Source of the DNA: Bacteroidales bacterium
GTDB taxonomy: Bacteria > Bacteroidota > Bacteroidia > Bacteroidales > UBA12077
Assembly (NCBI GenBank): GCA_013138975.1
Contig: WTBR01000214.1
Span: forward strand, 1 to 33,767
DNA: 33,767 bases
Direction of reading: 5' to 3'
Shown here: in pieces, positions 17,338-22,884 of the stretch
Layout of the letters: every line of letters starts with the position of its first letter
How positions within the stretch are numbered: the stretch's first letter is position 1
Program-made: the position numbers and the translations under genes
The notes under the pieces: model-generated
Databases searched by the model: none
What the model saw: the letters and a program-made list of their open reading frames with translations, nothing else
What the model was told of the DNA's origin: nothing

Positions 17338-17368
17338 TTGACATTAGGCTTTTGATATTGTAACTTGC
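17338..17368 (+). promoter_or_regulatory. Predicted promoter (TTG-N20-TAACTTGC)
   Basis: TTGACA at 17338-17343 is followed at the Bacteroidota spacing by TAACTTGC (17361-17368), a partial match to TAnnTTTG. The predicted leader to the next ATG is about 30-35 nt. Confidence 0.4.
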
Positions 17369-17405
17369 TAAAATATAGTCACTAAACCATTAAATTGCTA
17401 AAAGC

Positions 17406-18305
17406 ATGAGCGATGAAACAAAAGCTACTGAAGAGCGTAAGTTGCAATCAGAAATAGCAAGGAACGAAGCCGAACAAATAAAATTTATTAGTGAGGCAAA
17501 GGAAATTGACAAAAGAGTAGCATCCGGTATTTATCGGATTAGTCCAATTTTAAAAACGATTATTGCAGGGATTGTTGCTGCTATATTATTTACTGCATGG
17601 GCTATTGGATTCTTGAAACCACTATTGGAAAAAGAACAACTTTTATTATCTATTGATAATAAAATACTTGGTAAAGAAAATGAAAAAAACAAACAATTAT
17701 TATTGCAAGGGCGAGAAAATCTTGATATTTTATTGAAAGATTATAATAACTTGTTAAGTGAAATTGAGAAAGAAAATGATGCCTTAAATCTTCAAATTTC
17801 TGAGGCTGCAATTATGACAACAGGACTTAAGGAAAGATTAGATCTTATATCCAAAGAATACAAAAAACTTTCTGAAGAAAATCAAGCAAGTGTATCTGAT
17901 AAAACCAGATTTATTGAACTTGCTAATAAAGCAAGTTCTGAATCCAAAGACCTTGATAAGGAATTAACAAACATAGATTTAAACAAAAAAAATATTGCAA
18001 ATAGAACAGAAAGTATTTCCAAAAAACTTATTCCAAGCATGCTTATTGCAAATAGTTGGACATTAAAACATTTAGGATTAAAAAAGGAAGTTAAACTAAA
18101 ATTTGAAACAGATGGTACATTAACTAGTGATGATCCTAAAGATCCCTCAAAATATACATGGAGTTTTACATCGGGAGTTCTTACATTTAAAATTGGGATT
18201 GTAACATATGTAGCAACAGTTTCTGATTCCAAAACGAATACCATAAAAGGAAAGGCATCCAGTAATATTGGCAAATCGTTTAACTGGTCAATGGTAAAAA
18301 TCTAA
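17406..18305 (+). CDS. Membrane-anchored coiled-coil protein with lipocalin-like C-terminus (unknown)
   Basis: 299 residues. A charged N-terminal helix (about 1-45) leads to one TM (about 50-72, ISPILKTIIAGIVAAILFTA). A long coiled coil follows at about 75-205 (heptad-like Leu/Ile spacing, rich in Glu and Lys). The last 90 residues are beta-rich (SWTLKHLGLKKEVKLKFETD…YTWSFTSGVLTFKIG) and look like a small lipocalin-type barrel. No catalytic motif was seen. It has its own predicted promoter and is followed 186 nt later by another unknown gene on the same strand. It may hold a sensor domain away from the membrane; this is inference. Confidence 0.7.
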   Translation: MSDETKATEERKLQSEIARNEAEQIKFISEAKEIDKRVASGIYRISPILKTIIAGIVAAILFTAWAIGFLKPLLEKEQLLLSIDNKILGKENEKNKQLLLQGRENLDILLKDYNNLLSEIEKENDALNLQISEAAIMTTGLKERLDLISKEYKKLSEENQASVSDKTRFIELANKASSESKDLDKELTNIDLNKKNIANRTESISKKLIPSMLIANSWTLKHLGLKKEVKLKFETDGTLTSDDPKDPSKYTWSFTSGVLTFKIGIVTYVATVSDSKTNTIKGKASSNIGKSFNWSMVKI

Positions 18306-18430
18306 TTTTAAGTTAATTAGCATTTTATAATTCGAAATTTATAAGGCTTAGAAATAAAGAAATTTATATTAAACAAAAATAGTGATATAGGCTTATATAT
18401 AAATCATTTATGACATTATCGCGTATGAAA

Positions 18431-18461
18431 TTGACTTAAGGTAATTTATGTTGTAAATTTA
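18431..18461 (+). promoter_or_regulatory. Predicted promoter (TTG-N20-TAAATTTA)
   Basis: TTG at 18431-18433, 20 nt, then TAAATTTA (18454-18461), which matches TAnnTTTG at all but the last position. The leader to the ATG at 18492 is about 25 nt. Confidence 0.55.
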
Positions 18462-18491
18462 TACTTTATTATTAACCAATACTTTGAGATT

Positions 18492-19145
18492 ATGAAACAC
18501 TTATTCATTCTCATATTCATTTTCCAATCTATTTTTTTATTTAGTCAGGTAAAACAAGAAGAAACATTTTTATTGGAATTGCGCGATGCACAATCAAAAT
18601 TAACGGGTGCTGCTGTGAGCGTTCAAAATAGATTTGCAAAGGAGTTTCTGAATAATAATTTCGGAAAAAAAATTAAGTTTAATAATGTACGGCTTACAAA
18701 GTTTACCAGTGCAAATCCTTATTCTATTAACACTAGTGGAAATAGCATAGGGGAAGTAAACATTGAGTTTGCATTTTACGACATTAATAAAGTAATCCTG
18801 AATAATGGCATAAAATCTACCGTACGTCAAGACCGTAGTGGTAAAAAGTCAATATCCATTCCAAACGAAGTGAGTCTTGCCCACATGAGCAAAAAAATAG
18901 ATGATATTACTTATTATTTTTATCTTCTTGTTCCAAATATGACTATGCTGGAAAAAATGAGGGTGGGAAAAACAGTTTCAATAGAATTCGTATATAATGC
19001 TTTTAAATATAATCGTATCGATGGAGTTTTAACAAAAATTTATGAAGATACGGAAATGTTGAAATGCACTAATGGACATGAATTTGATAAAAACACAGCT
19101 TATAAGTTTTGCCCAAAGTGTGGATTACCACTAGAGAGTCAATAG
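18492..19145 (+). CDS. Putative exported protein with C-terminal zinc ribbon (unknown)
   Basis: 217 residues. The N-terminus is a typical signal peptide (MKHLFILIFIFQSIFLFSQ) with likely cleavage near residue 18-19. The middle (about 40-180) is predicted mixed alpha/beta and does not match a family I know. The C-terminus carries Cys192, His196, Cys207 and Cys210 in a C-x3-H-x10-C-x2-C arrangement ending FCPKCGLPLESQ, a zinc-ribbon pattern. Zinc ribbons are unusual on secreted proteins, so either the N-terminus is a membrane anchor or the ribbon works outside. It has its own predicted promoter. Confidence 0.7.
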   Translation: MKHLFILIFIFQSIFLFSQVKQEETFLLELRDAQSKLTGAAVSVQNRFAKEFLNNNFGKKIKFNNVRLTKFTSANPYSINTSGNSIGEVNIEFAFYDINKVILNNGIKSTVRQDRSGKKSISIPNEVSLAHMSKKIDDITYYFYLLVPNMTMLEKMRVGKTVSIEFVYNAFKYNRIDGVLTKIYEDTEMLKCTNGHEFDKNTAYKFCPKCGLPLESQ

Positions 19146-19180
19146 AAATATTCTGTTATTTAATGCGAGTTCGATAAAAT

Positions 19181-19466
19181 AATACTTTGTTAAGCTTTGG
19201 CAAAGTTGAATTTCGCAAACTGTCAAGCTGCTGATAATTAGTCGTATGATTAAATCAGTGAGACTATGTTTTTGTAATCAAAATCATCTAGGCGAGATGA
19301 TCCCGAGCGGGCTTCACTGAACTTGTCCAAGTGTAGTTGAGGGATCTCAAGGCTTATATTCCCAGCACCTTGGTGCGTATGGAAAATAAAATATTCCATT
19401 GAGATACTTCGTCAGATTGCTGCGAGGAGTTTCATTTAAGCTAGCTTTGCCAAAGTTCTTATATAC
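19181..19466. repeat. CTTTGGCAAAG-bounded repeat with an internal insertion
   Basis: Positions 19181-19252 are the inverted form of the repeat at 32471-32577 (AACTTTGCCAAAG, TAATCATACGGCTAATTATCA-like). Its other end reappears at 19441-19466 (CTTTGCCAAAGTTCTTA). About 185 bp between (19253-19440), including GAGATGATCCCGAGCGGG and CACTGAACTTGTCC, are absent from the copy at 32471, suggesting a nested insertion. No gene is supported in 19146-19552. Confidence 0.65.
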
Positions 19467-19516
19467 AATTAAAGTCCTTTTAATTGTGAACTACTCTTAA
19501 TCTGAGGCTTTTTACT

Positions 19517-19524
19517 TAAATTTG
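19517..19524 (+). promoter_or_regulatory. Bacteroidota -7 box (TAAATTTG)
   Basis: A perfect TAnnTTTG box 28 nt before the lipoprotein start codon; no matching TTG at -33 was seen. Confidence 0.4.
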
Positions 19525-19552
19525 AAAAAAGATCATTAAAATCGTATTAAAT

Positions 19553-20020
19553 ATGAAAAGATTAATAACAATATTAATAATAGCATTGGGCTTATTTGCT
19601 TGTCAGCCTGAGGGCAGAATTTATATGGAATACCAGGAATTATCTCCTGAATTAGAATGGTTACGAAAGGATGCACGAGAATTTAAAGTGCCCATTAAAG
19701 ATAATAGTATTGCATACAATATGAGTTTATCATTTCGATATGTAAATGGTTATGAGGATCAAGTCTTAAAAGTAAAAGTAACCGAAACCAGTCCGGGTGG
19801 TATTGAAACTGTAAAAGATTACGATTTAAAAGTACGGGAAGAAAACGGCGATTATATTGGCGAAGTAGCTTATGAAATTTGGGATAGTGAGCACATGGTA
19901 GAATCAAACAAAAAATATAAAGAAACAGGCACTTACACTTATGTAATAGAGCATAATATGCCTAAGGATCCATTAAATTCTGTTATGGAAATTGGGGTGA
20001 TATTAGAGAAGGTGAGATAA
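19553..20020 (+). CDS. GldH-like lipoprotein
   Basis: 155 residues with a lipoprotein signal peptide: lipobox LFAC with Cys17 as the lipid-bearing residue. The order of conserved features matches the gliding-motility lipoprotein GldH family: Y-x-E-Y, then a Trp (EWLRKD), an RYVNGY stretch, a P-G-G turn, an NGDYIGE segment, the terminal TGTYTYVIEHNM and then a VMEIGVILEK strand. Size also fits. GldH supports the type IX secretion and gliding machinery at the outer membrane, and close relatives occur in non-gliding Bacteroidota. It may begin a small operon with the two membrane-protein genes downstream. The family call is by eye and is fairly but not fully certain. Confidence 0.65.
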   Translation: MKRLITILIIALGLFACQPEGRIYMEYQELSPELEWLRKDAREFKVPIKDNSIAYNMSLSFRYVNGYEDQVLKVKVTETSPGGIETVKDYDLKVREENGDYIGEVAYEIWDSEHMVESNKKYKETGTYTYVIEHNMPKDPLNSVMEIGVILEKVR

Positions 20021-20067
20021 GACCTTCGGTTAGGAGTAAGTTATAACAAGGTGCAATTTTTCTTAAA

Positions 20068-20238
20068 ATGAGCAAAGTGTCATTTAATACGAGACTGAAT
20101 AAAAATATTAAGGCAGTTTTTGGCGGACAGAAGTATGCAGGTATCGGTTCAATGCGTGGAGTAATGATAGTAATTCCATTTATTTTAATATTCACTCTGA
20201 TTGAGCCTATCTTTTTACTTTTTCGAAATAGAAAATAA
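20068..20238 (+). CDS. 56-residue single-pass membrane protein (unknown)
   Basis: A short gene starting MSKVSFNTRLNKNIKAVFGG, followed by one clear TM helix (MIVIPFILIFTLIEPIFLLF) and a basic RNRK end. Its TAA (20236-20238) lies one base before the ATG of the next gene, which argues that both are real and co-translated. The N-terminal half is basic and probably cytoplasmic. It lies 47 nt after the GldH-like gene. No known family was recognised. Confidence 0.6.
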   Translation: MSKVSFNTRLNKNIKAVFGGQKYAGIGSMRGVMIVIPFILIFTLIEPIFLLFRNRK

Positions 20239-20239
20239 C

Positions 20240-20698
20240 ATGATAAAGAGCAGAAAGCTGGAAATTGATGAACACGGTGTAAATATCATTCGCAATGGCA
20301 TAAAGTTCGAACATATTGATTATTCTCAAATTGATAAAGCAGAAATAAAGCGAGAATTTTTTCAGCGCAACTGGATAATTGGATTGTTGATTGGAGTTTT
20401 AATAATTATAGTCTCTTTTTTGTGCTTGTCTGACACTTTGAGAAGTTTTGATTATGAAACTCTACCAACTATAGATATAAGATCCTCATGGCTGTTTTTT
20501 ATATCTCAATTTATAGTTTTTATCTTAGGGATAAGTATTACTATTTCATCTTTAAAGCGCTCTTTGATAATTTATTTTTGGGTGAAAGGAAAAGTAAAAA
20601 GAATTCAAATTCTTGACATTGAGAAACGAAATAAAGTTGATGAACTCTACTTATTCTTGGATGAGAGAATGAAAATTGAAAAAATGTACATGTTATAA
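20240..20698 (+). CDS. Two-TM protein with a PH-like N-terminus (unknown)
   Basis: 152 residues from the ATG at 20240. A TTG at 20201 would overlap the preceding gene and is not preferred. The start (KLEIDEHGVNIIRNGIKFEH…YSQIDKAEIKRE) has the strand pattern of bacterial PH-like domains. Two TMs follow, about 45-63 (WIIGLLIGVLIIIVSFLCL) and 82-103, then a further beta segment after them (VKGKVKRIQILDIEKRNKVD). A PH domain interrupted by a membrane hairpin fits several uncharacterised families. It is paired with the 56-residue membrane protein. Confidence 0.65.
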   Translation: MIKSRKLEIDEHGVNIIRNGIKFEHIDYSQIDKAEIKREFFQRNWIIGLLIGVLIIIVSFLCLSDTLRSFDYETLPTIDIRSSWLFFISQFIVFILGISITISSLKRSLIIYFWVKGKVKRIQILDIEKRNKVDELYLFLDERMKIEKMYML

Positions 20699-20710
20699 CA
20701 CGCGTTCAGT

Positions 20711-20865
20711 GCGAATAGGCGCTTAGCGGATATGCTCACAAGCTCCTGTATAAAATATTCAATATTACTATCTCTTATTAAAAGAGCCGCTTAGCGCCTT
20801 TGTTTTGACGAAAACTTCCATAATTTATACTTTTAGCTATTTGCTTTATTTTAGTTATTAAGTCG
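20711..20865. repeat. Direct repeat (gcgaataggcgcttagcgg), copy 1
   Basis: Begins GCGAATAGGCGCTTAGCGG and ends TTATTAAGTCGT. The pieces GGCGCTTAGCGG and CCGCTTAGCGCC are inverted with one mismatch and can form a stem. Further copies are at 21848-22003 and 22307-22402. Confidence 0.85.
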
Positions 20866-20891
20866 TGCCACAGCCAGCTTGTTTTTTATCC
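20860..20891. repeat. 32-bp repeat (aagtcgtgccacagccagc), copy 1
   Basis: Identical to 22424-22455, where it ends inside the reading frame of the STAND partner gene. Confidence 0.85.
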
Positions 20892-21024
20892 AGACCTAAC
20901 TGGTTTCGCATTAATAAGAGAATGTATATTCGATATAATTGTCTGTTAATCAATTAAAACCTAACAAATCTGTATAGGAACATTATATTATATTCGCCTA
21001 GCCGCTTCAAGCGGCATGGCGAAT
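20892..21024 (-). repeat. Dispersed repeat, inverted copy, with 33-bp palindrome
   Basis: The reverse complement matches 28268-28400 in order: the palindrome (20992-21024), then AATATAATGTTCCTATACAG, TTTTAATTGATTAACAG, and TTATTAATGCGAAACC. It abuts the 32-bp repeat directly. Confidence 0.8.
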
Positions 21025-21048
21025 TCAAATGTTTAATTAAAAGCAATG

Positions 21049-21096
21049 AGGTCTGATTATTTGATAATCAACTTACTGAGAAAATACCTGCGGATA
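21049..21096 (+). repeat. Tail of the dispersed repeat, forward orientation
   Basis: GTCTGATTATTTGATAATCA…CTTACTGAGAAAATACC matches the tails at 335-370 and 28395-28435, but in opposite orientation to the adjoining body (20892-21024). The copy is therefore rearranged. It ends at the stop codon of the LysE-type gene. Confidence 0.7.
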
Positions 21097-21717
21097 TTAA
21101 ATATTAATATAAAAAAGAGTCCCAATCCATAATTGATAAATACCAAAGGCAAATAAAAAAAGCGAAGATAATCCGAGTAATGTTTTACTGACTTTTGGCC
21201 CGAATTTTCTGGCAAACGTAAATAGAATTATGGTTGCAGCCAGTGTAATTATTATAGTCACATAAAAGCCAATAAGTAAGGCAATTCCATTTGTTGGATC
21301 AATTCTCCAACCTTCAAGAAACATGGGACCCATAATTAAGCTCCATCCTAAATAAGGATTTGGGTTTAAAATATTTACAATTACTGCACTAAACAAAGTT
21401 TGTTTACCCGATTCCTTTGTGGTAGTGTCGTTTGCATCAAATTCCTTCCACGATTTATATGCCTTGTATCCAAGATAAAGAAGAAATAATCCGCCACCAA
21501 ATCTTAACAAAATAATAAAATTATCGGGAACTGAGTTAAGTAAGAATAAAATTAATATAACAATTGGCATATCACTTATAACAGGAGCAAATGCTGCCGG
21601 TAAAGTCGAACGCCATCCCTTTTTAAGTGATTGGGAAATAATGTAGGTCTGAAGTGGGCCGGGTTGAACACCTGCTGCAAAAGCATAAGTTATTCCGAAT
21701 ATTAAATAGGTCAACAT
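21097..21717 (-). CDS. LysE/RhtB-family exporter
   Basis: 206 residues, about six TM helices, in the LysE superfamily of amino-acid and metabolite exporters of the inner membrane. The N-terminal signature G-x2-PGP (GVQPGP, P19-P21) is present, followed by the charged loop YKAYKSWKEFDAND between helices 3 and 4 and NILNPNPYLGW before helix 4, both usual in the family. Substrate is not predictable. It has a good promoter (21743-21773) and stands alone, with direct repeats on both sides. The 3' end touches a dispersed repeat, but the length is normal, so the protein looks intact. Confidence 0.9.
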   Translation of the reverse strand: MLTYLIFGITYAFAAGVQPGPLQTYIISQSLKKGWRSTLPAAFAPVISDMPIVILILFLLNSVPDNFIILLRFGGGLFLLYLGYKAYKSWKEFDANDTTTKESGKQTLFSAVIVNILNPNPYLGWSLIMGPMFLEGWRIDPTNGIALLIGFYVTIIITLAATIILFTFARKFGPKVSKTLLGLSSLFLFAFGIYQLWIGTLFYINI

Positions 21718-21742
21718 TGTCTCGTATTTTTTGAAAAGTTTT

Positions 21743-21773
21743 TAAAAATAGATATAAGAAAAGTTAAAACCAA
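21743..21773 (-). promoter_or_regulatory. Predicted promoter for the LysE-type gene (TTG-N20-TATTTTTA)
   Basis: On the minus strand, TTG (21773-21771), 20 nt, then TATTTTTA (21750-21743). This matches the Bacteroidota consensus except for the last base. The leader is about 20 nt. Confidence 0.55.
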
Positions 21774-21847
21774 GATTAAAATTTTGGTTTGTGTGCAATT
21801 GATCAGCTTTAAGCAAATAGCTGTTCGACATCTTTTGTTTATTGTTT

Positions 21848-22003
21848 GCGAATAGGCGCTTAGCGGATATGCTCACAAGCTCCTGTTTAAAATATTCAAT
21901 ATTACTATCTCTAATTAGAAGAGCCGCTTAGCGCCTTTGTTTTGGCAAAAACTTCCATAAGTTATACTTTTAGCTATTTGCTTTATTTTAGTTATTAAGT
22001 CGT
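21848..22003. repeat. Direct repeat (gcgaataggcgcttagcgg), copy 2
   Basis: Nearly identical to 20711-20865 over about 155 bp, same orientation. Together the two copies bracket the LysE-type gene. Confidence 0.85.
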
Positions 22004-22085
22004 TTGATGGTAATTTGATTTTCCGAAATAGAAGTGAAAAATAATCTAAATCAAATTTTAAGCACTGCAAGTAAAAATTTGCAAA

Positions 22086-22131
22086 AATAATTTTCGATTC
22101 CCTTTAGGCTTAGGGCAAAACGAAAATTATT
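22086..22131. other. 46-nt hairpin
   Basis: AATAATTTTCG (22086-22096) pairs with CGAAAATTATT (22121-22131), with a second inner pairing of CCCT and AGGG. It is located in a gene-free gap; function is unknown. Confidence 0.45.
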
Positions 22132-22306
22132 CCTTATAAATAGCTACCCCATATGGTTTAAACCTGTGGCTTTCACCAAAATTTTGACTCTTTCAGGTTC
22201 TACGAACTCTGAAAGGTCAACTGTAGTTCTAAACTTCTTGGATTCGTTAGACCCGAAACTTTTGCTGATTATTCTTTGTTTTTTTTACATCTTTAGTTTA
22301 TTGTTT

Positions 22307-22402
22307 GCGAATAGGCGCTTAGCGGATATGCTCACAAGTTGCTGTTTAAAAATTTTAATATTATTATCTCTAATTAGAAGAGCCGCTTAGCGCCTTTGTT
22401 TG
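22307..22402. repeat. Direct repeat (gcgaataggcgcttagcgg), copy 3 (short)
   Basis: Matches the first 95 bp of the other copies and shares their preceding TTTATTGTTT with copy 2. The gap 21718-22449 otherwise holds only fragments such as TTTCAGGTTCTACGAACTCT (about 22192) and no credible gene. Confidence 0.8.
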
Positions 22403-22423
22403 AAAAGATAAAACCAAGATTAT

Positions 22424-22455
22424 AAGTCGTGCCACAGCCAGCTTGTTTTTTATCC
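22424..22455. repeat. 32-bp repeat, copy 2, overlapping a gene end
   Basis: Identical to 20860-20891. Identity stops exactly after TTATCC (22455), so the stop codon and last sense codon of the minus-strand gene lie inside the repeat. Confidence 0.85.
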
Positions 22456-22881
22456 GTCACCAAGTATAAATTCTTCGCCGTCTTCTACATCTCCTTCAAA
22501 GATGTTTTTTCTGGTGTAAATATCGTTTGCATTATATTCCTTATCGCCAATTCTAATTTTTTTCATTCGTTTGATATTTCCACTAAAAATATTTTTTTCT
22601 TTTATGCCTGCTTTTTGCAATTCTTCTACTCTTTTTGATAATTCGGTGAAAAAATCTTCGCTTTTAATTAGTTCAAGGAGTTTTTCTTCTGTTTTTGTTG
22701 CAATATCTTCATCCTCGGTATTAGTTTCTATTTTCGGAATATCTTTAATAAACTTCGGGCGTATCCATTTCCAAAAACCACCCACTAATTCTTCTTTGGC
22801 AGTCTTAGCCGCTTTTGTTTGCCATGCACTTTTGAGAATATATCCCAAAGCCGTGCTTAAAAAAATGCTAATTGGTTCCAT
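22450..22881 (-). CDS. Small partner of the STAND gene (unknown, possibly C-terminally altered)
   Basis: 143 residues, starting 3 nt after the stop of the STAND gene, so co-transcribed and probably functionally linked. The N-terminal helix (MEPISIFLSTALGYILK) is moderately hydrophobic and could touch a membrane. A Trp-rich GGFWKWIRPKF follows, then a Glu/Lys-rich helix (about 55-95). The end is beta-like with a G-D motif (KIRIGDKEYNAND…EGDVEDGEEFILGDG), similar in style to the N-terminus of the STAND protein. The last sense codon and the stop lie in a repeat also found at 20860-20891, so the original C-terminus may have been different. No enzyme motif is visible. It may be an effector or accessory factor. 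Confidence 0.65.
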   Translation of the reverse strand: MEPISIFLSTALGYILKSAWQTKAAKTAKEELVGGFWKWIRPKFIKDIPKIETNTEDEDIATKTEEKLLELIKSEDFFTELSKRVEELQKAGIKEKNIFSGNIKRMKKIRIGDKEYNANDIYTRKNIFEGDVEDGEEFILGDG

Positions 22882-22884
22882 CTT

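Noticed and set aside
20201..20239. TTG start for the PH-like two-TM protein
   Set aside because: It overlaps the preceding small gene, whose stop is one base before the ATG at 20240.
22166..22390. A 74-codon plus-strand frame in the gap next to the STAND partner
   Set aside because: Its second half is the dispersed repeat at 22307-22402, and no protein family features are visible.
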